A stretch of DNA of 13,740 bases from Patescibacteria group bacterium (GTDB lineage Bacteria; Patescibacteriota; Minisyncoccia; Minisyncoccales; GWA2-46-15), in the NCBI GenBank assembly GCA_018895125.1, contig JAHIOR010000063.1:1-13740 (forward strand), given 5' to 3'. Both the position numbers and the translations under genes were made by a program. The notes under the pieces were generated by a model. That model was not told where the DNA came from. It worked only from the letters and a program-made list of their open reading frames with translations, and ran no database searches. Shown here in pieces: positions 1 through 7,031 of this stretch. Each line of letters begins with the position of its first letter. The stretch's first letter is position 1.

Positions 1-770
1 ACGGGCGGGCTGTTATTAAGAGTAAAAGTGGCAGTGACTGCTCTGGCCGCAGTCATGGAAACAGTGCAGGTACCTGTGCCAGAACAACCAGCGCCTGACC
101 AACCTGTGAAAGTAGATCCAGTGGCAGCTGCGGCAGTAAGGGTAACCGATGTTCCCGAGTTAAAACTGGCAGAACAGGTTGAACCGCAGTTAATGCCGGC
201 TGGATTGCTGGTTACTGTCCCAGAACCAGCGCCGGCTTTGGAAACAGAAAGAGAATAGGTAGTAGGAGCGGGAGGAGTATAATTAAATTTACACCAATAA
301 ACAGCATTATTATTGGGCAGTCTTGCATCCGGCATTTGGTACCCCCACACCCCGTATGAAGTGTTAATCTGGTATTGCACACATTCATAGTCTGGAAAAT
401 CAGGAGTAACAGCTTCTCCTCCTCCAAGATCTGATTTGGCCATAAAATAATGAGGGCCGCACTTGCAATCAAAAGCTCCTACTCTGCATGAGGTATTGCC
501 TGGATAAATATTGCACGTGGCAGCCCAGCTGTTAACATAAGAAGACTGATCACAGGGAGTATAACACGGCCCATCGCAACTACTCCTTTCAAGCCTGCAG
601 GTGACTTTATCTCCTGCGGCAACCGCTTGATCAATTTTACAATCAACATAGAATACCCCAATACAAGTGCATATAGCCGAAGAAGAGGAGGGTATTAGAA
701 AAAGAAATATTAAAAAGATAGCTCCAAAAAAGATTAAGGCAAGCACTTTTTGTTTTGAAAAATAATTCAT
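1..770 (-). CDS. Secreted cysteine-rich protein with an InlB-type B-repeat (3' end missing)
   Basis: I translated this frame by hand; it stays open from the ATG at 770-768 to the left edge, giving 256 residues with the C-terminus cut off. Residues 1-32 look like a signal peptide or membrane anchor: a lysine near the start, a hydrophobic stretch LALIFFGAIFLIFLFLI, then PSSSSA. Residues 33 to about 165 are cysteine-rich (ICTC, VDC, TCRL, SSCDGPCYTPC, DCKCGPH), suggesting disulfides outside the cytoplasm. Residues about 171-250 match the bacterial B-repeat family (InlB/Flg_new type): GSGTVTSNPAGINCG, VTLTAAAATGSTFTGWSG, CTVSM, VTATFTLN. The start overlaps the upstream stop (TGATG), implying translational coupling to the SurA-like gene. 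Such repeats occur in adhesins and wall proteins. A surface adhesin or pilus-associated role is inferred from its place after pilD. Confidence 0.85.
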   Translation of the reverse strand, partial: MNYFSKQKVLALIFFGAIFLIFLFLIPSSSSAICTCIGVFYVDCKIDQAVAAGDKVTCRLERSSCDGPCYTPCDQSSYVNSWAATCNIYPGNTSCRVGAFDCKCGPHYFMAKSDLGGGEAVTPDFPDYECVQYQINTSYGVWGYQMPDARLPNNNAVYWCKFNYTPPAPTTYSLSVSKAGAGSGTVTSNPAGINCGSTCSASFNSGTSVTLTAAAATGSTFTGWSGAGCSGTGTCTVSMTAARAVTATFTLNNSPP

Positions 771-1813
771 CAGAATAAATTATTTTTAAGATCAGCTTCA
801 TTCATCATGATTTCCAATTCATTTTGCCAATTTTCAACAATGCCTTTCTTAATATCATTTAACTGCACGCAACCATAAGCATAATCTTTCAGCTCATTGC
901 TGTTTAAATGTATTTGTTTAAATCCAAAAAGCTTAACTTCCCCCAACTTTCCTATGGCAAGATTCTCAACTTCTGTTAATAACTCTGGCAAACTAAAATT
1001 TGTTTTATCTAAAACCGCATCTTTAAAAACTTCGGGGCCGGAACCGTCATTTAATAATTTAATATCAGGATCGTCTGACATGAATTTACTTACGGCTTCG
1101 AAAGAGTATTCCTGGGCAACCAGATTACACAGCTCAATTGCTTTTTCTTGGGCGAGCTGGTAAGCATCTTCTATATCTTTTAAGTTTTCCTGTTTTTCTT
1201 CATAGACCCTGACTGGATAGAAAATGAAATTGTATTTTTCTGTATTGTTTTCCAGCCGGCTTTTTAAAACTATATCTCTCAGTCTTTTGCTTCTTTCTTC
1301 AATGCTTGGAGTATTTTGCAAAACTTCTGGAACAGGAAATTGCCTGGTTAAGGCTTCTTTTTCCTGTTCGGTCACCTCAAAATCTAAACCGTATTTTTCA
1401 GCTAAGTCCTCTACTAATTTTCTTTCAAGGATTCTACTGACAAGATTCCTTTTATAATCTTTTTTAGGATGTAAAAAATAGTCAGAAGAAAGACTGTAAA
1501 GCACGGCCAGTTCTTTATCAAAAGCAATAATTCCTTTTATTTCCTCCCACTCAATGTCTTGGTTATTAATTTGCAATGGGAATTCGTTTTTCTCCTCAAT
1601 TGCCTTAATTTCTTTTTTAATAAGGTTAAGCATGGAAATGGCCGAGACTGGAGGGGGGCTTGGAGGCAAGACTGTTTCAGCCTGATTTATTTGGTTTAAA
1701 ACCAAAAAAGTGCCCAAGAAAATAAAGAACAGTAAAGTAAAAAGCCAAAGATTCTTGCTAATCTTAATATTCCTAAGCTCGGACAATAATTTGTTTAAAA
1801 TTCTGCTCGCCAT
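770..1813 (-). CDS. Membrane-anchored SurA/PrsA-like parvulin-family protein
   Basis: The product has 347 residues. A positively charged N-terminus (1-21) precedes one transmembrane segment at about 22-40 (LWLFTLLFFIFLGTFLVLN) and a proline-rich linker (PPSPPPV), so the bulk should lie outside the membrane. Residues about 120-190 resemble the helical SurA N-terminal chaperone region (VSRILERKLVEDLAEKYGL, then EVTEQEKEAL). Residues about 215-305 resemble a degenerate parvulin peptidyl-prolyl isomerase domain (A..KA.EL...AQEYSFEAVSKFMSDDP ... AIGKLGEVKLFGFKQIHL). The usual GGxLG signature is not clear, so it may be a holdase rather than an active isomerase. It follows pilD by 104 bases and its stop overlaps the start of the cysteine-rich secreted gene, suggesting a folding factor for that product. 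The family call is moderate; location and topology are firmer. Confidence 0.7.
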   Translation of the reverse strand: MASRILNKLLSELRNIKISKNLWLFTLLFFIFLGTFLVLNQINQAETVLPPSPPPVSAISMLNLIKKEIKAIEEKNEFPLQINNQDIEWEEIKGIIAFDKELAVLYSLSSDYFLHPKKDYKRNLVSRILERKLVEDLAEKYGLDFEVTEQEKEALTRQFPVPEVLQNTPSIEERSKRLRDIVLKSRLENNTEKYNFIFYPVRVYEEKQENLKDIEDAYQLAQEKAIELCNLVAQEYSFEAVSKFMSDDPDIKLLNDGSGPEVFKDAVLDKTNFSLPELLTEVENLAIGKLGEVKLFGFKQIHLNSNELKDYAYGCVQLNDIKKGIVENWQNELEIMMNEADLKNNLF

Positions 1814-1917
1814 AATTAAGTTATTTTTTAGCGACTCTCAATCGCTATTTTAATCCCCTGAACAAAATAAAAAGAATGAATTCTATTCTTTAGTATAACC
1901 TTTAAATTCCCAATCAA

Positions 1918-2667
1918 TCAATATCCTAAAAAGCCCAGATAAAGGTTAATCAAGGGCTGACCGAAAAACGCCGAGAATAAAGTAGCCACCACTAGAAACG
2001 GGCCAAAAGCTAATTCTGATTTTAATGTTTTTTTGCTGAGAAATATTAAAATAATGCCGATGAGAGCGCCGCTGGAAAAAGCTAAGAATACTGCCAATAA
2101 AATCTTGGGAAATCCTAAAAACAATCCCATGAAAAAAGCGATTTCCACGTCACCCAGCCCTAAACCCTTTTTATGGGTTAAAAAATAAATGGCCAAAAAG
2201 AAAAGACCGACTCCGATTGCTGCCAAGATAAAATTCAGAATTTGGGCTTTGGAAAACAAATGCCAAAAAGCAGTCGCGCCAATAGCAAGATAAACGACTC
2301 TGTCCGGAATTAAATGATGTTTTAAGTCAAAAACAAAAACAATCAGTAAAAGAGAAACAATGACCAGATAATAAATCAAACTAATTGGATCAGAAAAGTT
2401 GAAACCGATGAAAAGAAATAAAATAGCTGTGGAAAGCTCCACTAAAGGATATTGCCAGGAAATCAGCTTATAGCAATAACGGCATTTTCTTTTTAAAAAT
2501 ATAAAGCTTAAGACGGGAACCAGATCCTGCCAATTAAGAACATGATTACAATGAGGACAAAAAGATCGTCCTGAGATAAAACTTTGATCTTTTTCCAGTC
2601 TATAAATAACACAATTCAAAAAAGAACCAACGATTAAACCAAGAATAAAAAGCAATATTAAAAACAT
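1918..2667 (-). CDS. pilD: Prepilin peptidase PilD (A24 aspartic protease)
   Basis: This polytopic membrane protease removes the short leader of GFTLIEL pilins and, in many bacteria, methylates the new N-terminus. From the ATG at 2667 it has 249 residues. Both catalytic aspartates are present: D114 in FDLKHHLIPD and D173 in GLGDVE. The N-terminal cytoplasmic domain keeps the two CxxC pairs (C37/C40 in CPHC, C62/C65 in CRYC) of the methyltransferase-type N-domain. Eight or so hydrophobic helices fit the family. The frame is open to an ATG at 2754, but those 29 extra residues are hydrophilic, encoded by a hairpin-rich stretch directly after a terminator, and would delay the normal N-terminal helix (MFLILLFILGLIVGSFLN). 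I therefore prefer 2667. It serves the pilin genes just upstream. Confidence 0.93.
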   Translation of the reverse strand: MFLILLFILGLIVGSFLNCVIYRLEKDQSFISGRSFCPHCNHVLNWQDLVPVLSFIFLKRKCRYCYKLISWQYPLVELSTAILFLFIGFNFSDPISLIYYLVIVSLLLIVFVFDLKHHLIPDRVVYLAIGATAFWHLFSKAQILNFILAAIGVGLFFLAIYFLTHKKGLGLGDVEIAFFMGLFLGFPKILLAVFLAFSSGALIGIILIFLSKKTLKSELAFGPFLVVATLFSAFFGQPLINLYLGFLGY

Positions 2668-2673
2668 TAGTTC

Positions 2674-2690
2674 ATTATAGCAAAAAATGA
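2674..2690 (-). promoter_or_regulatory. Candidate -10 box for pilD, possibly leaderless
   Basis: A perfect TATAAT (2679-2674) is followed by six bases and then the preferred pilD ATG at 2667, so transcription would begin at or next to the start codon. No SD precedes that ATG. The -35 region is poor. The 11-mer GCTATAATGAA (2681-2671) recurs exactly at 11668-11658 upstream of pilM, which strengthens the case for a promoter element. Confidence 0.4.
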
Positions 2691-2696
2691 TATATC

Positions 2697-2743
2697 GGGC
2701 ATTCTGCCCACTATAGCTATCGGTATGCCGAATCTTCGATTCG
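2697..2743. other. Cluster of small perfect hairpins upstream of pilD
   Basis: Several short inverted repeats are packed together: GGGCA-TTC-TGCCC (2697-2709), CGG-TATG-CCG (2721-2730) and CGAATC-TTC-GATTCG (2729-2743). They lie between the pilin terminator and the preferred pilD start. They could be part of a structured intergenic repeat. I cannot tell from one window whether the element is repeated in the genome. Confidence 0.45.
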
Positions 2744-2800
2744 TTATAACACAAACACCCCCGCTAAAAAGCGGGGGTGAATAAAAGTTTTTATAACGAA
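2740..2800. repeat. Outer inverted repeat enclosing the terminator hairpin
   Basis: TTCGTTATAA at 2740-2749 and its exact reverse complement TTATAACGAA at 2791-2800 flank the GC hairpin at 2756-2779. The right arm also takes part in a second possible hairpin, AAAGTTTTT (2784-2792) with AAAAACTTT (2799-2807). Two mutually exclusive foldings are therefore possible around the end of the pilin transcript. Confidence 0.55.
2756..2779 (-). terminator. Hairpin terminator after the pilin genes
   Basis: A perfect 10-bp stem (CACCCCCGCT, 2756-2765, with AGCGGGGGTG, 2770-2779) has an AAAA loop in the + orientation. Read on the minus strand it lies 40 bases after the last pilin stop and is followed by TTTGTGTTAT, a short imperfect U-rich run. 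It probably ends or attenuates pilin transcription before pilD. It may also work on the + strand, though no + gene needs it. Confidence 0.7.
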
Positions 2801-2818
2801 AAACTTTCTAGAAAAGCC

Positions 2819-3259
2819 TTACCGGCAACCTGCTCCTAATCCCGAAGGAACTGCAGCTCTAGTAAAGACTCCGGCTTCAGAACCAGCGAGATAGCTTCCT
2901 CCCTCAAGAAGAACATAAACGCAATACTTCTGTAAATCAGCAGCATTAGCTATCCAAGTATATAGATAACTACCACTATTAGTTGGATCGGTAGGAACTT
3001 TTAACATATAAGTTCCGATCACAGTAACTGTATTAGCTCCAGCGGCAGTTGATAAATATGCTTCAGCGTCTGAATAGTACAACTCCATAGCTGTACCAAT
3101 CTGTCTAATATCAGCCTGACGTTTAGAATCCCTGGCTTTTTTCCTGGCTCCGCCCATTGATACTAAAACGATTGAAGCCAATAAACCAATAACTGCAATG
3201 ACTACCAAAAGCTCAATTAAAGTAAAGCCTTTCTTTTTTGCTTTTTTAGTTAGGTTCAT
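2819..3259 (-). CDS. Type IV pilin (paralogue A)
   Basis: The 146-residue prepilin has a basic leader MNLTKKAKKKG cleaved before F12, giving a mature N-terminus FTLIELLVVIAVIGLLASIV with Glu at position 5, as needed for subunit assembly. The hydrophobic helix is followed by ARKKARDSKRQADIRQIGTAMELYYSD, the usual amphipathic continuation. The globular part is short, with one cysteine in QKYCVYVLLEGG and one in the C-terminal GAGCR, which could close a disulfide loop. It is the third pilin in the transcript, 45 bases after a close paralogue with near-identical DNA around the N-terminal helix. The terminator lies just downstream. Which pilin is the major subunit cannot be decided from sequence. 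SD support is weak (AAGGG 15 bases before the ATG). Confidence 0.93.
   Translation of the reverse strand: MNLTKKAKKKGFTLIELLVVIAVIGLLASIVLVSMGGARKKARDSKRQADIRQIGTAMELYYSDAEAYLSTAAGANTVTVIGTYMLKVPTDPTNSGSYLYTWIANAADLQKYCVYVLLEGGSYLAGSEAGVFTRAAVPSGLGAGCR
3143..3178 (-). repeat. Near-identical DNA tract in pilin A
   Basis: This 36-base tract matches 3629-3664 in the neighbouring pilin at 35 of 36 positions, including third codon positions. A further 20-base identity lies just downstream of each copy (AAAAGCTCAATTAAAGTAAA). This points to recent duplication or gene conversion. Confidence 0.85.
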
Positions 3260-3304
3260 ATAATTGCTAGAAAACCCTTAAAACCTAGGGTTTCTACTCT
3301 AAAA

Positions 3305-3730
3305 TTAGGGGCAGCTTATAGTCCAAGCAGCAACATCGCAAACTTCGGCCGTACCTTTGTAAGAAGCAGTATAGTACCTAGTAGTTGTACAACTGCCTTT
3401 GTTCTCCATGGTCATATAAACGCAGAATTTCTGGTCATCTCCGGTGTTATCAACCCAGCCATAAGCAACGCTTGCTTTTGGATCGGTTGGAAAAGTCACC
3501 ATATAGGTGCTGATTGCAGTTGGCACTGTGGCTGAAGTAAGGTAAGCGTCAGCGTCTCCATAATAAAGTTCCATGGCTGAACCAACTTGCCTGGCATCTG
3601 ACTGCCTGACCGCATCCCTGGCCTTTGACCTGGCTCCGCCCATTGATACTAAAACAATTGAAGCTAAAACGCCGATAATGGCAATAACAATTAAAAGCTC
3701 AATTAAAGTAAAACCTTTTTTCTTGATCAT
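3305..3730 (-). CDS. Type IV pilin (paralogue B)
   Basis: The 141-residue prepilin has a very short leader MIKKKG cleaved before F7 (FTLIELLIVIAIIGVLASIV) and Glu5 in the mature form. It shares SIVLVSMGGAR, KARD, RQ and AMELYY.DA.AYL with the pilin downstream of it, and the two carry long near-identical DNA tracts, so they look like a fairly recent tandem duplication. The globular domain differs and has four cysteines (KFCVY, KGSCT, EVCDV, TISCP), allowing two disulfides. A 171-base gap with a TATAAT-rich stretch precedes it, so this pair may have its own promoter apart from the machine genes. That arrangement would fit a highly expressed major pilin, which is inference. Confidence 0.93.
   Translation of the reverse strand: MIKKKGFTLIELLIVIAIIGVLASIVLVSMGGARSKARDAVRQSDARQVGSAMELYYGDADAYLTSATVPTAISTYMVTFPTDPKASVAYGWVDNTGDDQKFCVYMTMENKGSCTTTRYYTASYKGTAEVCDVAAWTISCP
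3629..3664 (-). repeat. Near-identical DNA tract in pilin B
   Basis: Partner of 3143-3178, differing at one base. It encodes the end of the N-terminal helix (around SIVLVSMGGAR), the part under the strongest packing constraint, but identity at silent sites goes beyond protein constraint. Confidence 0.85.
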
Positions 3731-3836
3731 AGTTTATATTTTTTACTATTTATGTATTTATCTTGTCTAAATTACGACTCGACCTTTTACATTGTTATTT
3801 CTCTCATCTTCTAATATTGATTTAATTAATGTCTAT

Positions 3837-3875
3837 ATTATATTATATCATCTAACAAGGAAAAAAACTAGTCAA
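3837..3875 (-). promoter_or_regulatory. Candidate promoter for the paired pilin genes
   Basis: Two overlapping TATAAT boxes (3847-3842 and 3842-3837) lie about 107 bases upstream of the pilin B ATG in the widest gap inside the pilus locus. A TTGACT-like box at 3875-3870 is 22 bases from the first TATAAT, longer than the usual 17, so the -35 assignment is weak. The leader that would follow is AT-rich with no obvious SD. Confidence 0.4.
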
Positions 3876-3901
3876 GGACAACTTAATGCTGTGAATAAAG
3901 C

Positions 3902-4351
3902 CTACCAGCAATCAAGGTCAGTCGGAGAGTTTTCCAAAAGCTTGGCACCTTTTGGGGAAGAGACAAAGAACCCGCCTGATTCCAAACAAGCCCATAAGCA
4001 GTATTTCTGGGCTTGGCCGGCATTTCCCCACCAACGATAGCCCTCAGGATAGCAAGCTAAAATAATATTACCAGGATCTTCTGGGGTTTCGTCTAAATAA
4101 GGAGGGATACTGGCCGGAATACTGCCAGCTAAGCCAACAACGCCTTTCTCCGGATATTTCAAATGATCGTCATAGTAAAGTTCTAAAGCCAGCATGGTTT
4201 GGCGAACATCGCTAACTCTCCTTGAATCCCTGGCTTTTTTCCTTATTTGCCCTAAAGAAACAATGGTAATTGAAGCAATGATGCCAATAATGGTTACGAC
4301 CACCAGCAGTTCGATTAAAGTAAAGCCTGTTTTTTTAGTATTGTTATTCAT
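3902..4351 (-). CDS. Type IV pilin or minor pilin (divergent third copy)
   Basis: The 149-residue prepilin has leader MNNNTKKTG cleaved before F10 (FTLIELLVVVTIIGIIASIT) and Glu5. After the helix come LGQIRKKARDSRRVSDVRQTMLALELYYDDHLKYPE, clearly homologous to the other two pilins but more diverged. The globular part is proline- and glycine-rich (SIPASIPPYLDETPEDPGN) with cysteines in ILACYPEG, YCLWACLE and the terminal DLDCW. It begins 15 bases after the pilC stop, so it is probably co-transcribed with the machine genes, unlike the two pilins after the 171-base gap. A minor or initiating pilin role is plausible from this position but unproven. Confidence 0.92.
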   Translation of the reverse strand: MNNNTKKTGFTLIELLVVVTIIGIIASITIVSLGQIRKKARDSRRVSDVRQTMLALELYYDDHLKYPEKGVVGLAGSIPASIPPYLDETPEDPGNIILACYPEGYRWWGNAGQAQKYCLWACLESGGFFVSSPKGAKLLENSPTDLDCW

Positions 4352-4366
4352 AGCGATTACGATAAT

Positions 4367-5578
4367 TTAAAGGCCGATTGAGCCCATCTGATACATTGGC
4401 AGAAGAACCGAAGCAATTAAAACCCCGACGCCGCCGCCAAGAACAATAATTAAAACCGGTTCCAATAAGCTCAAAAGCATTTGAATCTCCTGCTCAATTT
4501 CCTTTTCGTAAAAAACAACAATATTCATTAAGGTTTCAGATAACCGACCGGTTCTTTCCCCAACCAAAACCATTTGGCTGAAGAATGAAGGCACCAGTTG
4601 AGGATATTTTTTCAAAACCTTAGAAACCATCTCGCCCCGCCTCACTTCTTCCTTAGTTTCATTAATAATGTCTTTATAGCTTTGATTACCGACAACTCCA
4701 GATAAGATTTCAAGAGACTTGGTAATCGGCAAACCGCCAGAAATTAAAGTGGAAAAGTTCTCGGCAAACCTGGTCAAATAAATCATTTTCAAAAGATTAC
4801 CGATCAGGGGCAGTTTCAGCATAAAAGCATCTATATTTGCCTTGCCAATCTCAGTTTTAGAGTAACGCTGAAGAGAAATTATTAAGCCAATAACGGCTGC
4901 AACTATTAAAATAATATATTTTCTTAAAAAAGTAGTGAACCCAATGACAATCTTGGTGACTAACGGTAAATCTTGAGAATCAATTCCCAAAGACAAAGTC
5001 AGTTTAGGAATGACAACAATACTCATTACTATTAATACCCCGGTAAAAGTCACTAAAACAAAAGCGGGATAAACGGTCATAGAAGCAATTTTCCTGGTCA
5101 GGTCATATTCTCTTTCCATATGATCGGCTAAATATTCTAAAACTTCAGACAGTTTCCCAGAAGACTCTCCGGATTTAATTAAGTTGATATAAAGAGGGGG
5201 AAATAACTTGGGAAAAGTAGCCAAAGCGTCAGAAAAAGAGGTTCCGCCCTCAATTTCCTCACCAACCTTAAAAATAGTTTCTTTAAAAACGTTATTCTTA
5301 GTTTCTTCCCCAATAGCCTGCAAGGCCTCAATTAAAGTAACTTCTGATTTGAACATAGTTGACAACTCTCTCAAAAACAAGACCAGGTCTTTTCTGGAAA
5401 CCTTTTCAAAAATTTTCAGACTGCGGGAATAGAAAGGCTCCTCGCCAGCCTTTTCTAAAAAAGTAACGATTAGTCTATGGCCCTGGAGAACATTGGCGGC
5501 TGCTTCTTTGGAGGCAGCCTCAATTGCTCCAGCCTGGATATCGCCTTCTTTGGTCCGGGCTTGGTAGTTAAACTTCAT
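4367..5578 (-). CDS. pilC: Type IV pilus inner-membrane platform protein PilC (GspF family)
   Basis: The 403-residue length is typical. Two GspF domains are visible: residues about 65-190 (LVLFLRELSTMFKSEVTLIEALQAIGEE ... GGTSFSDAL ... YINLIKSGESSGKLSEVLEYLADHMERE) and about 268-390 (LTRFAENFSTLISGGLPITKSLEILS ... MVLVGERTGRLSETLMNI). Transmembrane helices fall at about 170-191, 220-238 and 370-394. PilC sits in the membrane above the hexameric ATPases and passes their motion to the growing pilus. An N-terminal region of about 60 residues precedes the first domain (YQARTKEGDIQAGAIEAASKEAA), as usual in PilC. It lies 12 bases after pilT and 15 bases before a pilin gene. No good SD is visible at the ATG. 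Confidence 0.96.
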   Translation of the reverse strand: MKFNYQARTKEGDIQAGAIEAASKEAAANVLQGHRLIVTFLEKAGEEPFYSRSLKIFEKVSRKDLVLFLRELSTMFKSEVTLIEALQAIGEETKNNVFKETIFKVGEEIEGGTSFSDALATFPKLFPPLYINLIKSGESSGKLSEVLEYLADHMEREYDLTRKIASMTVYPAFVLVTFTGVLIVMSIVVIPKLTLSLGIDSQDLPLVTKIVIGFTTFLRKYIILIVAAVIGLIISLQRYSKTEIGKANIDAFMLKLPLIGNLLKMIYLTRFAENFSTLISGGLPITKSLEILSGVVGNQSYKDIINETKEEVRRGEMVSKVLKKYPQLVPSFFSQMVLVGERTGRLSETLMNIVVFYEKEIEQEIQMLLSLLEPVLIIVLGGGVGVLIASVLLPMYQMGSIGL

Positions 5579-5590
5579 GACACCGGTAAT

Positions 5591-6658
5591 TTAATTTCTT
5601 AAAAGCATTCTTAACTCAGCCGGATTAAGGGAAAAGTTAAGCGCGTTTTCAATCGAGATTTCTTTTTTCTTAACTAAATCTGACAAAGACCGGTTTAAAG
5701 ACATCATGCCGAATTCTCCAGAGGTTTCAATTACCAAAGGCAGTTCATGGATTTTGTTTTCCCTGATCAAATTGGAAATGGCTGGCGTTGACAGCATTAA
5801 TTCAAAGGCCGGAATCAAACCTCCTTTAAGCCTTGGCACCAGCCTTTGGGAAAAAACTCCCAAAAGAGAGCCTGACAACTGGGCCCTGACCTGATTTTGC
5901 TGTTCAGGCGGGAAAGAATCAACAATCCGATGAATTGTCTGGCTGGCAGAATTAGTATGCAGGGTAGCAAAGACAAGGTGTCCGGTTTCAGCTGCGGTAA
6001 TGGCAATGGCCATGGTTTCCTGGTCCCTCATTTCCCCAACCATGATCACATCCGGATCCTGCCTGAAAGTAGCTCTTAAAGCCCTGGTAAAGGATATTGC
6101 GTCCTGATGAATTTCTCTCTGGTCAATAACGGAACGATCGTCTTTAAAAATATATTCAATCGGATCTTCAATGGTAATGATGTGATCAGCCCGGCTATGA
6201 TTAATTTCATCAATCAGGGCTGCTAAAGTAGTTGATTTGCCATGGCTGGAAGGACCGGTAATTAAGACAAAACCCTGACTGTGAGCGGTAAATTGATGAA
6301 GGACTTGGGGCAGATTCAGCTCTTCAATAGTTTTAATGTTTGTCGGAATAAGTCTGGCAGCAATGCTAATCTCGCCTTTTTGAAAAAAGATATTAACTCT
6401 GAATCTGGCTTTGTCTTCAAGGTTATAGGAAAAATCAATATCCTTGTCTATTAAAAACCTGGTAAACTGGTTTTGGCTGACCATGGCTTTAGCTAGGCCC
6501 GCGGTATCTTCAGAAGAAAACTCCTTGAATTTTACCAACGGCACCAGCTTGCCGCTAATTCTTAAAATTGGCGGGTGGCCAACTGAAACATGAAGATCAG
6601 AAGCCTGCTCTTTAACGGTGAAATCTAAAAGTTCTTTAAGTTTTGATGAATAATCCAT
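5591..6658 (-). CDS. pilT: Type IV pilus retraction ATPase PilT
   Basis: At 355 residues it has the PilT length and lacks the long PilB N-domain. An N-terminal PAS-like region (LLDFTVKEQASDLHVSVGHPPILRISGKLVPL) precedes the RecA-like core. The Walker A is GPSSHGKS (135-142), a variant of the usual GPTGSGKS that keeps the essential Gly, Lys and Ser. The Asp box (IEDPIEY), Walker B with catalytic Glu (DPDVIMVGEMRD, 202-212) and His box (HLVFATLHTNSA) follow. The C-terminal PAISNLIRENKIHELP corresponds to the region that carries the retraction motif in PilT. It acts as a hexamer at the cytoplasmic base of PilC, pulling pilins back into the membrane. It follows the receiver gene by 10 bases and precedes pilC by 12. 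Confidence 0.96.
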   Translation of the reverse strand: MDYSSKLKELLDFTVKEQASDLHVSVGHPPILRISGKLVPLVKFKEFSSEDTAGLAKAMVSQNQFTRFLIDKDIDFSYNLEDKARFRVNIFFQKGEISIAARLIPTNIKTIEELNLPQVLHQFTAHSQGFVLITGPSSHGKSTTLAALIDEINHSRADHIITIEDPIEYIFKDDRSVIDQREIHQDAISFTRALRATFRQDPDVIMVGEMRDQETMAIAITAAETGHLVFATLHTNSASQTIHRIVDSFPPEQQNQVRAQLSGSLLGVFSQRLVPRLKGGLIPAFELMLSTPAISNLIRENKIHELPLVIETSGEFGMMSLNRSLSDLVKKKEISIENALNFSLNPAELRMLLRN

Positions 6659-6668
6659 ATTAAATGTA

Positions 6669-7031
6669 TTAAAGAATTTTTTTAATTTCCTCGACCACCT
6701 CGCTTGGAGTGTAATGGGCTTTAATCAAATATTTGGTTGCTCCTAAGGCAAAAGCCTTATCAACTTCTGATTTCTGGCCAAGATTAGAAAGTATGACCAC
6801 CTTTAAATCCTTAAGGCTATTCTCTTGCCTGATTTTTTTCAGAATCTCCCAGCCATCAACATGAGGCAAAACAATATCTAAAAGCACTAATTCAACATTG
6901 TTTTCTAAAATCTTTCTCAAAGCCTGATTGCCATCCTGAGCCACATCAATATTAAAACCCATCTCCTTAAACTTAGTGGTGTAAATATCGATTAAAAATG
7001 AATCATCCTCGACTAATAAAATCTGTTTCAT
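6669..7031 (-). CDS. Stand-alone CheY-like response regulator
   Basis: The 120-residue protein is one receiver domain with no output domain. The acidic pocket is D9/D10 (LLVEDDSF), the phospho-acceptor D52 (LVLLDIVLPHVDGWE), the signalling Ser82 (VVILSNLG) and Lys104 (KYLIKAHYTP). All expected catalytic residues are present, so phosphorylation is likely. No histidine kinase is encoded here. It is placed between pilB and pilT, 59 bases after pilB and 10 before pilT, so it is well placed to set the balance of extension and retraction, as PilG/PilH or CheY-like proteins do in twitching bacteria. The target is inferred from position only. Confidence 0.93.
   Translation of the reverse strand: MKQILLVEDDSFLIDIYTTKFKEMGFNIDVAQDGNQALRKILENNVELVLLDIVLPHVDGWEILKKIRQENSLKDLKVVILSNLGQKSEVDKAFALGATKYLIKAHYTPSEVVEEIKKIL

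Noticed and set aside
28..258. Plus-strand frame of 76 codons rich in Val, Pro and Ala
   Set aside because: It is antisense to the B-repeat of the secreted protein, whose minus-strand frame has clear domain similarity; the composition is a shadow of that repeat.
212..661. Two minus-strand frames (212-472 and 479-661) starting inside the secreted gene
   Set aside because: Both are out of frame with the continuous secreted-protein frame and show no domain similarity.
1829..1847. Hairpin TAGCGA...TCGCTA between pilD and the SurA-like gene as a terminator
   Set aside because: On the minus strand it is followed by A-rich, not U-rich, sequence, and the stem is only 6 bp; there is no + transcript to end.
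2756..2779. CRISPR array or transposon end at the hairpins near 2700-2800
   Set aside because: There are no regularly spaced direct repeats with unique spacers, no transposase frame and no target duplication.
3860..3901. Terminator after the third pilin (weak stem before a run of seven T)
   Set aside because: The T run is present on the minus strand, but the stem before it is about five pairs with two wobbles; too weak to call.
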